Shown here in pieces: positions 36,771-49,702 of a DNA stretch of 64,000 nucleotides. Below the pieces are notes generated by a model. That model saw only the letters and a list, made by a program, of their open reading frames with translations, was not told the DNA's origin and did no database searches. This DNA is from Bettongia penicillata ogilbyi. Lineage: Eukaryota; Chordata; Mammalia; Diprotodontia; Potoroidae. Position 1 is the stretch's first letter; each line of letters starts with the position of its first letter. The DNA lies in contig JAJHZJ010000414.1 of NCBI GenBank assembly GCA_023548195.1, positions 1,292,001-1,356,000 on the forward strand, given 5' to 3'. Position numbers and translations under genes: made by a program.

Positions 36771-39094
36771 GGCCTGGAGTTAACTATTTAGGACAGGATC
36801 CGTAATAGAAACCAAAGCTAAAATTGTGGGAGTGGAGGAGAAATGGAGAAACAGCCCAAGAGGAAAAAAGTAGGGATAAAGACAAAACCTTGGAAAACAT
36901 ATCTATAGGAGGTAGGAGGAGTATACTTTATTTAAAATTAAGCGTTTACATTTATCCAAACTAGTAATTCTTAAACTGTGCATATGTTTCATGGTTTCAT
37001 AAATTATGCACATCATAACTGAATGTTTTGTGGCAAAATCACTTACCCAAACACAGCAGTGAGACTGTTTATTGTTAATTCTGAGGGGATGTAATGACTA
37101 AATTTGTAATGCTTTCTCCATCCTGTAGCTTAGTGTTTATATGCAAGTCAGTCATTAATTCTACATTTCTCCATCCTCTTGAAAAAATGGTGAGATGAAG
37201 TTTTAGGATGTGGAAATATTTCCATTTTTTCAAGATATCAAGCCAAAAAACTCACCATGATTTGCAAATGTTGTCAAATAAACATCCATTTTCAAATCCC
37301 CAGACACATACTTACATATAAGAAATGTGCTGGAGGCATGAGAAAATGTCTGATGGCTATGAGGACCCACAATTAAGACAGTATAAGTGACTCTTACCAG
37401 CTCTCTATGCACAGGTCCTCCCTCTTTGACTACTGCTTCTGCAGCACCAGAGGTAGCAAAAGGGTTATCTAATCAACCTCCTTAATTAATCAAATTCTAC
37501 AACTAATTCAACAGATGGAAAATTTTCATTTGCAGACTAGATGAAATTTGAAGATTAAGAAAAATTTGATCAAGCAATTTTTGAAAAGCTATCGCTTCTA
37601 GACTGGCAACAAATTTACAATTTTTGAGATCTTTATATTCTTTATCCAGCAGATATTCATTGAACAAATTCCTTTAGAACTGGAGTGTGCATGGGTAACA
37701 GATCAAAGCAAAAGGAATACTTAGAGATGAAGGGGCAAATGTACTGGAAGGGCAATCCAAGAAGAAGAAATAAACTGTCATAGCGCCTCAATCAGTATTT
37801 CACAGAAGCATCGAAACAGGAGGAATACACACAGCCATAACACACATGAAACCCTACAGAAGAGAGGGAGCAATCGAGTATTCATTCTGCTAATAGGCAA
37901 TGCAGGGGACATGAAAGTGCATGGTGGGGAGGGGATAACAGATAAATATCCACCCATTAGGGCAACAAGATGGTGACTGTGATTTCAACTTGTTTATTAA
38001 CAAGATCTTAAGTTAGCTACATTCCACAAGGTTTAGAAAAGAACAAAAATGTCCAAAGGTCTCAGTGCCCAGAAGGTATCAGAAGGCAAGTCAGATAATC
38101 ATTAGGCATGAGAACAGACTAGACCCAGATCTTGTCACAAAATATCTAAGGATCTAGGATCAGGAGACATTTTAAAGAGTAGCTGGAAAACACGTAGGCA
38201 GGTAATGCCTTAAAAATTAGGCCAGCTATATAGGCCAGAGGTAAAAAAAAATCTGAATAGACCAGCAGCAGGAATCACAAACTAAAACAATGAGCTCTCA
38301 AGGGTCAGAAACCCATTCATGGAGGCTGTTTTTTTAAATGGGGGGAGGGAAGGTCCGACGAAAGGAAATTGGATAAAAAAAGAATGGGAAACACAGGGGC
38401 TTGAATTTAGAGAAGGAATCTGAGTAACAAGTATGGGGCACTAGCCACTAGCCACGAAGGAGATTCCAATACATCAGAGTCCTGATAAAGGGCTATATGA
38501 GGCAGGAGCTCTCAATACATAAGAAGTCGCAAAAGGAATACATTTCTAAAATTCATTTATAAAGTGATACATGGTGGCTAAATTTTTAGTATAGCTCACA
38601 AAGCCCTATTTATGCAACAAAAAGCAGTAGTATTTCTACAGAAAAAGGAGTTCAGAACTCCAACTTGGGAACTCATGAAATATATCTCTGCCTCACCTTC
38701 AGATGCTGCACATGGAAAAATCTCCTCCACCAGTCCTTTTTACTCCCTCCCTTGTCTCTTCCACGTGCAAAGCAATAGGAATGGGCACTCCTCCAGTTGT
38801 GAACTACTGATGGTGGTTACTATGGACCAGATGGAAGTAGGGCTTGGGCCACAGCAGAGAAAAAGCAGGAAGGGGAGGCCCCAGGCAGGAAGCTATGGGC
38901 AGTCAGTACCTCTTGCCACTGCAAATTCCCAGGGATACTTTTATAACACCGGTACCTAGCATTTGTACACAATAGGAAAGCAATGAAAATTGCTCTCCCT
39001 GTTATATTACTATCCACAGGCTTAATACCTACATGTCTCAGAAAGTAGAATTTTCTGTCAATAAAAATAGGTACATTTGTAAAAGTCACATTTA
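36771..39094. other. Intron E/F, unique stretch
   Basis: About 2.3 kb without a recognised element. Confidence 0.45.
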
Positions 39095-39562
39095 AAAGTA
39101 TCCTTTATTATCCTCCTATTGGGGAATGACTAAACAAATTATGGTCTATGGATATAATGGGATACATTATATTATATCATAACAAATGACTAAATGGAAA
39201 GAAATAGAAAGGAAATTGTAAAGAACTCTTATGAACTGATGTGGAGCAAAGTGAGAACAATGACAGTAACACTATAGAGAAAAACAACCTTGAAAGATTT
39301 TGAACCCCTGTCAACGCAAGATGATTGCCCAAGGAACTAAGGGTGAAACGTGCCACCTGATGAACTTAAAAATGCAGAGACAAACATACCTAGATTTAGG
39401 CATGGTCAATGTGGGACTTTGTTTTGTTGGACGGTGTATGTTTATGATAAGGGTTTTCATTTTTCTCTTTCCTTCAATGGTGGGGGTGGGGGATGTAGAG
39501 GGAAGGACAGATTTCAGAGGCACATGGAAATAAATGAGTATATTTTTAAAAGTGTCTTTCAT
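39095..39562 (+). mobile_element. L1 3'-end fragment, first of two in tandem
   Basis: 'attggggaatgactaaacaa', 'attatggtctatggatataa', 'ttatgaactgatgtggagca', and 'ggtgggggatgtagaggga'. Confidence 0.7.
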
Positions 39563-40083
39563 GGAGGATGCCTATCAATTGGGGAACAGCTGAATAAGTT
39601 GTAATATATGATTGTGACAGAATGCTGCTGTAAGAAATGATAAGCATAATGGTTTCAGAAAAACCTGGGAAGACTTAAATGAACTGATACAATGTGAAGT
39701 AAGCAGAATCAGGAGAATGTTGTACACAGTAGCAGTAATACTGTAAAGATGATTAACTGTGAAAGACTTAGCTACTCCAATCAAGACAATGATACAAGAC
39801 AACTATGAAGGACTCTTGATGAAAAATGCTATCCACCTCTAGAAAGAGAACTGATGAATTTTGAGTGAAGATTGAAACATACTTTTTCAATTTATTTTTC
39901 TTGTTTTGTTTTTGTGGTTTTTTTGATAACTCTGCTGATATAGGGATATGTTTTGTATGATTTCATACATCTAATTGATATCACGTTGCTTTGCCTTCTC
40001 AATGGGAAGTGAAGGGAGGGTCTTAAAACTTAAAAAAATGTTAAATATAAAAAATGAAAACTTAAAAAAGCAAAAAAAAAAGT
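39563..40083 (+). mobile_element. L1 3'-end fragment, second of two in tandem
   Basis: A separate, better-preserved L1 3' end in the same orientation: 'tcaattggggaacagctgaa', 'aaatgaactgatacaatgtg', 'gaaaaatgctatccacctct', ending in A-rich sequence. Two independent 5'-truncated insertions, head to tail. Confidence 0.75.
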
Positions 40084-42324
40084 GATCCTCATGACACTCT
40101 GCCAGCACCATGACGTCTAAGGCTGCTACCTACCTTGCCAAGTCTTAGTTCCAGCTCTCCTTTGTCCCAAGTCATTGCCCATTTCACGTCTTTCCTTTTC
40201 TTCTCTTTTTGGCCTGGTGCTTCCCTTTTCACTGTTGGGGCTCGGACCTTCTAACTAAGATTTCTTGCTTTCCCTGGCCCTCCCAGTCTCAGCTTATCAG
40301 CTGTTCTTCTGTCCCTAAAACAAGCACACAGTCTTTGGGGCTCATAGAGCAAACAAAAACAAGGAAACTACAGGAGTTTTACGTTTTCAAAGTCTCACAG
40401 GATTCCTTAAAAGGCAAATGATACTAGGCTTGATATTTTCAAACTACAACCACATTCTTATCTTTAGAGCACTCCTGATTACTTGTACTTCTTTTAACTT
40501 AGGTGGTGCCACTGATTCCTCCTCTGGTGAATAAGGCTGCCTTCAGTGGCTCTCCTATCTTCCTTATATTTTTACTTAGTCCCAATAAACTCTTAATAAT
40601 GTTCACTGACTGACCAAAAGACAAAAGACCTGAGGGAAATGGATTAACAGTCAGTCTCTAGATATAAAAAGAGTTACAGGAAGACTGACCTGCATTTCAG
40701 AAAAACACTTAAATTTCTGTTTAAGCACCCATTCCTTTACATTTCACCAGAGTAAGTAAGGCCAGGGCTCAGTGGCAAGGAAGACAGCAGCTCTATGCAA
40801 TCAGAAAGACCAGAGAATGTAAAGGAACAGAGCTGGGAGTGGACCCTTTCCTCAAGGCCACTAGAGATTCTAGAAGACTCCATGGAAGAGAGAATGAAAG
40901 TCAGGGAATGAGTTCCAAGCAGTGACTGGATCTACTCTACAGCTTCAAGGGTAAAAGGGAGGCATGCAAAGAAAAGGAAGGAGAATCACCTGACAAAGCT
41001 GGGCCAGATGTTAGACAATTTGCTGAAGTGAGAGGTAAATGAATCACCTACCTGTACTTCCTGCTAAGGGAGGAGAGTGCTCAGGCCTGAGTCTGCAGAT
41101 GGGAGCAAAGAAGTTCATTTGAATGGAGAGGAAAATGAAGGGGTGACACGTGGGACAGTTACCAAGAAGATACAAGTCATGTAAAAACTCCTTATAGCTG
41201 CTGCCTTCCCGGAGCAAGAAGAGAGTGAAAAGAATCAGAGAGAGGTACAAGTTCTATGGTAAACTGTGTTAATAAGAAATATCCTCTGTGAGTAACTAAA
41301 AAACTAAGGTCTTTCAGACAAAATAACAAGAGAGGCTCTTTAAAGTCACCACAAGTGTAAGGAATATGGTACTCAATAGGAACATCTCCTAGGTTCAACC
41401 AAATAACCTGCTCTGACTGAAGATTCTTGTTGAGGCACTTCAACAGGCACTAGATCCAAATCATGTCTCTGTGAGATATCTTTACCAAATAGCTCCCAGA
41501 ATATCAACTGCTTTCAAGAGTTTCACTGTATTTCCATGTACAAGTAAAAAATAATGGGAATGACTTGACTAAGGCAGGAAGAACTTTGCCTTCACCCAAT
41601 CCACTGCTACCAATCTCTTGGATCCCATTAGTCAAAGGCAGAGATTTGAGTGAAGAGGGCTCTGCTGCTGTCTGACTGGATCATAAAACACTTACAGAAT
41701 ACAGAGCACCTTCAGGTGTCCCATCTTGTAATGCAGCCTGGGATTCTGCCAAGCATATTCAACATGACAGCAGCATGAGATAGCTTCTGACTGTTCTTGC
41801 TTTGATTCCTTCACCTATTATTGTAGCATGTGAAAGAAGCTAACATACTGTTTGAAAAACTCAAAGTGAATTAAGAAATAACCTAGCAGAATAGGAGAAG
41901 CTTGTCTCAATTAAATTAAGGCTGCAGTTTTCATGAGCACCTGAAGATGATTTTTAAAACATCAGAAGAAGGGAGAGAAACTCCGACTACGTGTATATAT
42001 AAAATGTTGGATGCAATGAGTTGTTGGTTTGTTTGGGTTTTTTTGGAGGGGAAGGAGAGGAGTGGGAGTGGAGTCTTATTTTTTAGGGCTTTTTCTCAAA
42101 ATAAGTGTTGACTCTACCTGATACTATGGGCCCACAGACATACTTTTTTTTTGTTTTGTCAATTAGATTGAAGACTCCACCTCCTTTGTACTCCAGTATG
42201 CCCAGTTTTCATATGCCAGAAGAATCAAAACCAAAAAATTGAAATGCCAAATTCTTTGAAACTTAAGAACTTATAGGTCCATCTGTAACAAAAGTTTTAT
42301 AATATTTTAAAAATTAAGTTACCA
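40084..42324. other. Intron E/F, unique stretch
   Basis: No recognised repeat or coding feature over about 2.2 kb. Confidence 0.45.
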
Positions 42325-42425
42325 TCTGTAAGACTCTGGGCAAGTCATGCTATTTCCCAGGGAGTGTTTCCTCCTCTATAAAATGAAAGATTGGACTAAA
42401 GTCCCTTCCAACCTTAAAACCTAAG
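42325..42425 (+). repeat. SINE fragment
   Basis: 'agactctgggcaagtcatgc' and 'gattggactaaagtcccttc', the 3' end of a MIR-related SINE. Confidence 0.6.
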
Positions 42426-42589
42426 GCATTAAGTATTTAAAGGGTTTTCATGATAGAGCCAGTGATTAGTTGTTCTTAATTAACACTGAGGCAAAACAAG
42501 AGGAAAATACAAGCTCATATATAAACAGCAAAGACATAAGAAAAACTGAACGAACCAGAGATATAAATTCTTAGAACGACTCCCCAAAT

Positions 42590-44330
42590 TTGACTATTTC
42601 TTGATGTTTCTTTTTAATTCCTCCCAAACACAGGCCTTCCTCAAAGTTTAGTTCTTGGCTCTATTTTCTCTCTTTACTGCTCTGCCCAAGAGACTTCATT
42701 CTTTCTCATAGCTCTAGTTATCATCTCCATGTGAATAGCTCCCAAATGAACATTTCCAGTCCTGAGTTTTCATCCAAACTGCAATCTTATATGTCAGTCA
42801 AATATCCCACCTTTTACTCAAACTCAATAGCTGCAAACAGTATTTCCTCCTACCCCTACCCAGTCAGTCCTTCTGCCTGATCCTTATTTTTCTCAGATAC
42901 CATTATTTTCCCAGTCACCCAGGTTTGCAACCTCAGTAACGCTTTATTCCTCCCCTCTCTTTTGCCCCTACTGCCAGTCCCTGAGTCATAACAACTCATC
43001 AAAATATTACCTGGATCCATCCCTTCCTTTCCATTTTCACTGTCATCATTCTAGTTCAAGTCTTTTCCACTTCCTTCTTGAACTAATACAACCACCACTT
43101 ACTTAGCTGACTTGCTCATCTCTAGTCTCGCTCTTCAATTCAACCTTGAGGAAGATTAGACTTCCTAAGGCCCTCCACAACATGGCCTAACTTTATCCTC
43201 CACTACACTCCCAGTCTCCTGGCCAAAATAGGTTGTTCTGTTCTCTAAACAAATCCCATGACAAGGGGTCATGCTTCTTACCAATTTTATTTGTATTAAG
43301 TAGATTATTATCACATTTTAAACCTTATTCCCACTCCTCAATCTCTCAATCATAGCCTTCAAACACACCCTTAAAAAAAGACAGCTAAATCTATTTTAAT
43401 GAAAAGACTAAGGTCATCCAACATGAGCTCTTTCAACTTTTGTCCTCCACTCTGAAACACTTCTCACCATCAACGTTAACCTTCCCTTTGGTGACAAAAG
43501 AAGAGATCTCTCTAATGCTGAATAAGGCTTATCCTTCTATTTTTGCTTTTAATTGCATTTCTCTTCTATTTTCTCCAGGACTCTACTCCATTCATCAGTT
43601 TCTCACTTTCATCTTCCAATTCTATCTCTGCCTTGGCTCCTTCCCATCCATTTAAACATGTTCTATTCTCCCCATCCATCCTATTCAATCAGTCCTGTCT
43701 TTTCACTATCAAACTTTTGGGAGAAGTGGTCTACAGCTGATGCCTTCAGTTCCATTTTCTCCTTAATCCTCTGCAATCTGTTTTGATCTCCTACCAAAGT
43801 TGCCAATTACCTAACTTTCAAGACCAGTGGATTTTCCTCAATCCTCATACTGACTGATCTCTATGTAGTAGGCTGACATTGTTGACCACTCCATCCCTTC
43901 TTGAAATTCTCTTTTCCTTTGGCTTCAGAGGTACTATGTTTCCTTGTTTTTACTCTTACCTCTTTGATAGCTCCTTCTTTTACTGACTTTAGCATTTAAT
44001 TTCTTAAAGTGAAGATATCCCCAAGTGCTGATCTTTGCTCTCTTCCCTTTTTCTTTCTACCTTCTTTCTCCTGGCTACCTCATTTACTCCAACAACTTCA
44101 ATTATCATCTTTATGCAGATGACTTCAAGATCTTAACCTTAGATTGGTATTGCCTTGTACCTTCTATCCTCATTGATTCTCTGACCACTTGCTCTAGATG
44201 TTTTAATGCCCTTATGAATGATTCTCCCTCCCACTGTCACTATCATCTTTCTGATTTCCTACTGCTGGAATGATCTATTCCACATATAATTTCTGATCTG
44301 CTTATACACTATCTATATTTTCCTCACTAT
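42590..44330 (+). repeat. L2 LINE sequence, two overlapping copies
   Basis: Pyrimidine-rich L2 sequence. 42590-43330 covers a 3' segment ('cctccacaacatggcctaac'), and 43340-44330 starts again further 5' ('tctgcaatctgttttgatct', 'ttgttgaccactccatccct', 'tttatgcagatgacttcaag'), so two L2 insertions or a rearranged copy. Frames are broken. 44331-44626, up to exon E, shows nothing recognised. Confidence 0.6.
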
Positions 44331-44626
44331 TTGCAGTGGACTCTCCCAGTCTCCAGGCCATGTACGAGCCTGTGGCTGATTCCCTAGAAAGTCTTTTCTT
44401 AGCAGAACTGAGAGATCTCTCACACCACATAACATGTTTAACCCTACATTACATTAAGTGTACAAAGGGCCTTCTCTTTTATTCAGCAGACTCAGCAGCT
44501 TTAGGGTCTGAGTCAATGTTTCTATTTCCTAAAATGTCTCTTTCTCCCTTCCTCTGCTTATACATCATTCCCTCCCCCACCCTTCAGATTTGTACCCTTG
44601 TGCCCAGTAAACAGCATCTCACTTAC

Positions 44627-44694
44627 ATGGGTGCCTTTTAGTTCTGTGGCCGCCTGTTGGAAAGATGGCATCATCCGCTTACACATGGCACACC
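44627..44694 (-). CDS. PDIA5: PDIA5 exon E (first active site, CAMC)
   Basis: A 68-nt exon with acceptor GTGCTGCAG and donor GTAAGT. It completes the Trp codon and encodes CAMCKRMMPSFQ then QAATELKGTH (human about 182-203). The first two residues of each half of the redox site are visible: Cys, Ala, Met, Cys. I recall the human site as CSMC, so the second position differs. The Pro after KRMM and the amphipathic helix after it are typical of the helix alpha-2 of PDI a-type domains. The exon ends in phase 0, as does exon I at the equivalent point of the next domain. Confidence 0.96.
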
Positions 44695-44819
44695 CTGCAG
44701 CACAATTGAGAGAAAAGTCAAACATGGTTATCTATCACCTGAGATTATCTTCAACTCTTCCTAAACAAATCATAAGACCATAGTTTTGGGGATTTAGATA
44801 TTTAGACAATACTTAATTT

Positions 44820-45360
44820 AAATATTAGATACTGAGATATATCATCTAGCTCAAACCTCTCCATTTTACCAACGAGCAAACTGAGAAGCAGAGATTAATT
44901 TGCTCAGGGTCACATAAGCCCCTGAATGGAAAGATGCGAGGAAGGTTTTTATGAAGCTCCTATTCAGTGCCAGGCACTGTGCTAAGTGTTTATAAATAGG
45001 ATCTTCTTTGCCCCTCACAACAGCCCTGTGAAACAGCTGTTACTATTATCTCCATATGCTGAAACTGAATCAATTAGGTATTATTAGCTTAGTATGTACT
45101 ATGTGCCTAGCACTACGCTTGACAGTGCTCTCTACAGCTATAATTTCATCAACGTATTGTGCTACTCAGGAGGAAACTCTAGCAATGCAGATTGTTACCT
45201 TCTCTGTACTTTATAGTCTCAGAGAAGCCAAGGGTACTGAGAGGTCCAGTGACTTTTCCAGGATCACACAGCTAGTATATGTCAAGAGGTGGCCTTTAAA
45301 CTAGGGTGTTTCTAACCCTGAAGCCAGCTCTCTTTCCAGTACACCATGCTATCAGACAAT
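44820..45360 (+). repeat. MIR-type SINE fragments
   Basis: 44820-44940 has 'cattttaccaacgagcaaac' and 'tttgctcagggtcacataag'. 44950-45360 has 'tgccaggcactgtgctaagt', 'ccctcacaacagccctgtga' and 'ggatcacacagctagtatat'. At least two MIR copies in the intron next to exon E. Confidence 0.7.
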
Positions 45361-45779
45361 GTAAGGCACACTCCTTTGCCTTCAAGTCACTTACAATCTA
45401 ACTGAGTTGACAGAGCCAATACCTATTAAATAATAAATGTTAAATTGTTTGCTATTAACTGTACATGTAGCTGACATTCAGAGACTTGGCTTAATGTGTT
45501 AAGAAAACAATGCACTATAACACTAAACTATAATCAATGATTTTAATTCTGTACCAGGCTCCCTAAACTGCCTAGTCCATTCACTGCCCAATGGACAGCC
45601 CAGTAAATGCACACTAATATTATTGTAAGCTTAAATACAATGTCATTAGGAAGGAAAACATGCTATTAAAAATCAATTAACATAATCTAGAACAACAGAA
45701 AGTACAATTTTCTCTACCACTGTTCTCCATCATTAACAGGAATAAAAAAAAAATGATACACAAAGAGTTGTCCCAGGAA
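45361..45779. other. Intron D/E, unique stretch
   Basis: Nothing recognised. Confidence 0.45.
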
Positions 45780-45975
45780 GGGACATGGTACAAAGGAAAG
45801 AGAACTGGATATCACGATTTTGAGATCCACTCCTGGCTACTCAGTCTGGAAGAATCAGAGGATCCTAGATCTACCACTAATTTGCTGTGAGACCTTGGTT
45901 ATGTTGCTTGACTTCTCTTTTCTCATTTGTAAAACTGAGGAGGCTGGACTAAATGATCTATAATATATGACATCA
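45780..45975 (+). repeat. SINE, MIR-related
   Basis: 'aggaaagagaactggatatc' and 'aggaggctggactaaatgat'; a tRNA-headed SINE with worn middle. Confidence 0.55.
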
Positions 45976-46619
45976 TGTATTCTAGAACACTAGAAATTAG
46001 GATTATACATACCATTGCCTCCTACTACTGGCAGGGATAATTAAGATAATTAAGAAATTCATTCTTCTTTTGGGGAAGCCTTGGAACTCAAAGTCTACTT
46101 GATGTTATATTATACTGTCCAGAGAGTGGAAAAGGTACAGTCTTCGTTTTAGCTCAGCCCCAGGAGATTTATAGAGCACCAAAATCTCAGGCATCACACA
46201 TACAGTATAAAATCACAGAGATCATTTTGACATCATTTAAACTCCCCCGACCTTAAATCATATTAAGTATTCTGCAATGATCATGCAAAAGAAGAGACAG
46301 TTCTGTTGCAGACACAGGCAGTTCCTAAAGGAGCAGACTGCTTGCTAATTTAACAGATGCTGTGCTGAAACAGGTTCTGAGAAGTGTCTGATAGCCTCAG
46401 AAGCCAAAGAAGAAGCCATGCGCAGTGTCAAACAGCAGATTCCCATCTCCATACACTACAGTGGGACAAAGAGGCTGTGTGTCAGCATTGTCAGTGCTGC
46501 CAAGGCCTGCTTCAGGCTAACGTCTCAGCAGGAAGCGAGCGGGATCAGGAGAATGGGAGAATTTCCTCTTCTTGGAGTACATCCTGGAGAGTAGGGTTGA
46601 AATTTTCAAATCCTCGGGG
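45976..46619. other. Intron D/E, unique stretch
   Basis: No repeat recognised. A plus-strand 94-codon frame (46384-46668) runs into the SINE fragment that follows; it matches no family I know. Confidence 0.45.
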
Positions 46620-46745
46620 CTATCGAAGAAGCAGAGTACTATGGTGGATAAAGTTGGCCTCGCAGTGAAAAAGGCTGGGGCTCAAGAACTACCTCTGTGG
46701 GACCCTGGCTGAATCATTCAAGAACTCAGTGCCCTGAGCCACTGG
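46620..46745 (+). repeat. SINE fragment
   Basis: 'ctatggtggataaagttggc' and 'actcagtgccctgagccact'. Confidence 0.5.
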
Positions 46746-48159
46746 CTAAATTGTGAAGTAGCTGCTGATCTGAAGGGATGAGAGCTTTCTTCCCTTTAAA
46801 TTCCCTACTAGGAATGGTTACTTGATATGGGTGGTCACGCCTGCTATTTTTTTCTCTACTACCTCCTGAACTGGCATGTTAAGCTGGATAGACTAGGGGA
46901 GGTGGAAACAAAAGCATAATTCTCACTTGCTTAAAGGCTACAGCATCTCCTTTCTGCAAAAGGGGGCAGGGAACCTCTAAAAATTCAGATTTCAGAAATA
47001 TTTGTTTATACTATTCACTCATCCTTCATTTGATTGTTCATCATCTTGGTAATGAAAAATGTGAGGGAAAAGAATGTAGAATTATCTGGGGAACCTGTCC
47101 CCACTATGGAGATCTATAAAGATGAAAAGGGAATAAAATGGACAACACCAGTGAGCTCAGCTGGATGCACGCTCTCTAGCAAATAAGCCTAGATAAATGT
47201 GCCAAGTGAATATCAGTGGACTATCCTGGGAAGGGATTATTTGGCTGAGGTTTAAAGAGAGAGTTTCCTGAACCCCCTCCCTGTCTGTACCAGAAATAAG
47301 AACAGTGGAGACCTGTGGAAGGAACAGCTTAAACAATGTGAGTGCTCAGAGAGGTTTGGTGGGAAATTATTTGATCATCAGCAGGTTTTTCCCACCACTG
47401 AAAGAGAATAGAGGCTATAAAGGTGAGACGCAGCTGGGTTTCCACCAGAAGGATAACAGAATGCTTTTGGTGCCAGGCTCTCAAAATGACAGCTGCTAAA
47501 AGTCAACCCTAAGGGACTGTGAGTGGGTTTATAAGAAGGGAAGAGAAGAGAAATAGTATCTGCTCTTTTATCATAAGATTGAACCCTCTGAGGGTGGATC
47601 TGCCATCTTGCCTGTCCTCCTTCCTGTAAGAAAAAATCAGGAGGTGATTCCCAGAGAGAATGACTGTAGTCCTGATTAAAAAAGCCAAACTTAACATATC
47701 TCAGAGAATTATTACCCCCAATTTTCCCATCAGGAATCAGGAGCACACCCACTCAGTAAGAAACAAGGCACATCTAATTTAAACAAACTAATTATCTCTG
47801 ATTACTTCCTCAGCATACCCTACCTGCACCCCAAGCTCTAAATCGCCAACCCAAAGAGATTACATAAAGAGAAGTCATTGACACCAAGTGAGGAGGATGG
47901 ACAGATGGGCAGTCAGGAAGGTAATCTGTGGCAGAGAGAAAGATAAGTTGAAGAGAACTTACAAGATCAATGATATTAAAAAAGAAAACAAAGCAAATGA
48001 TCCAAAGAGTATATAGTATTTCTCAAAAAAGGCAGCTGATAAAGTCTTCCAAAATAAGGTAGCCTAGAAAGGAGGAATGGGGTGCTTTAGCAAATAAAGG
48101 AGGCTGGAGCACAGGATTTCTCATCGGTGCTCCAGGACCAAAGTCCTGAATGGTTCTAG
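46746..48159. other. Intron D/E, unique stretch
   Basis: Nothing recognised. Confidence 0.45.
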
Positions 48160-48357
48160 GACAGTGTTGCAGAGTGGAAACAGAACAGAATTTGGAATCA
48201 AAGGAGACAGGTTCATATGCCAGCTCTGCTAACTTACTACTTCTGTGACCTTGGGAAAGTCACTTATCTTCAGGCACCATTCTTCTCATCTATAAAATGG
48301 AACAGTTGCACTAGCTGATCTTGAGAGTTCATCTCAGCTCTACATCCGGGGACTCAT
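48160..48357 (+). repeat. SINE, MIR-related
   Basis: 'agaatttggaatcaaaggag', 'tgaccttgggaaagtcactt', 'catctataaaatggaacagt'. Confidence 0.65.
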
Positions 48358-48855
48358 GACCCAGTACTATTTACATAAAAGCCTTCCCTTCCAAAAAGAA
48401 AAAAAGAAAGGAAATTCTGAAGGAATCTCATGTAACTGGAAGGCCACAGAACAGAGGAAGAGAGACCAGCCTGGAACCACCAAGAAGGCAGGGTACAGTT
48501 GGTGGCAGCAACAAGAGATGGTCTTGGGAATTGATCTGCCCTCCTAGGCAGAGTCACAGGCCCTAGTTAGGAACAGTCTACAGGAGGAGACAAAGTAAGG
48601 TGTCAAGAGTCAACATGAGATATTAATGATGATTACGTGCACAAAGAATAAAGGCTGTGAAAAGGGAAGGAGGACAGAGTTGCTCAGGGAAAAAACTGAA
48701 TTTAAGGGATGGATGAGAAACAGGACAATGTTAACCTTCAAGTGCTTATATCCATATCCCGACACTCAAATACACCCATCTCTGCAAACACACATCCCCA
48801 TACTTATACACACACACACAGACACATGCACATACCCTTTCAATCTCTTTTAAAA
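48358..48855. other. Intron D/E, unique stretch with CA-rich tract
   Basis: Includes a short CA/CACA-rich tract at 48770-48835. No other element recognised. Confidence 0.45.
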
Positions 48856-49045
48856 ATCTTGTATTACATAGAATGGTAGGGTTAGAAGAGATTAACTAAC
48901 CATTTTACAGATGAGGAAACTAAGGCTGCAGAAGAGTCAGGTGGCTTAGCCAAGGTGGCTTGGAGGGTAAGCAGCAGAGCCAAGCATGGTTTCCTGCCTG
49001 GTCCTAGAGTTCAGCATTTTTTACACTCCAGCACACTGATCTCAG
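48856..49045 (+). repeat. MIR-like element
   Basis: 'attttacagatgaggaaact' is the MIR hallmark. Confidence 0.65.
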
Positions 49046-49641
49046 ATGAGGTGCAGGCATCACTGGCACACTCTTACTTTCTACCTGGTCACTTAGTGAC
49101 ATAGTAACAAGGCAAGAGTAACCACCCTACATCCTGAGCTCAAGGAGGGAAGTAACTAACTGCAGTGACCTACAATAAAAAGTCTTTTAGAATGTGAAAG
49201 GAGAATGATCACCCAGAAGAAGAAACTTTCATGTATGCCTTCAGAGTTTCTGAAAGAAAAGAACAGCAATAATGAAAGGAACAAATTGAACTGAAATAAT
49301 TGTGTGTTTTCAGGTATGCAAAAAGATACAGGATTAAAGAAATACTCAGGTATATGGAAAGGGAAGAGCTATAGATGTGAAGGGGAAGGGGCCAGAACAA
49401 GTGGGTTGAAGACAGAACGCATGATGGACTCTGAATCCTCCAGGTGGGAGAATGGTATCAGAAGAGGGAAACAGCCAAAAGAAAAAATGAAGACAAATGA
49501 AGAGATGGAAATGAGAACCAGGGTCCTGAAGTTAACTCTCTGGGACAAAAGAGAGCATCTGAGGAAAGTCGACTCCCCGCTCCCAGTTCTTAGGGACCAA
49601 AAATCAACCAAGTCCCCTAAACCAGATCTCTGGTCACTTAC
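49046..49641. other. Intron D/E next to exon D
   Basis: No element recognised. The plus-strand open frame 49304-49813 overlaps exon D on the opposite strand and is not a gene. Confidence 0.5.
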
Positions 49642-49702
49642 AAGGGGCATAGAACATCATCAGAAGAGGTTTGTCATCCTTCTTCACAATCCGTCTGAAT
49701 TC
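49642..49702 (-). CDS. PDIA5: PDIA5 exon D (catalytic domain 1, strand before CXXC)
   Basis: A 61-nt exon with acceptor TTTCCTCTCAG and donor GTAAGT. It encodes EFRRIVKKDDKPLLMMFYAP and the first base of the Trp codon that precedes the active site; the human counterpart is residues 161-180. The hydrophobic run PLLMMFYAP is the central beta strand leading to the CXXC motif in thioredoxin folds. The intron after it interrupts the Trp codon in phase 1, the same place as the exon H/I intron of the second catalytic domain. Confidence 0.96.

Noticed and set aside
46384..46668. 94-codon Cys/His-containing plus-strand frame as a zinc-binding protein
   Set aside because: No regular Cys/His spacing, and the end falls in a SINE fragment.
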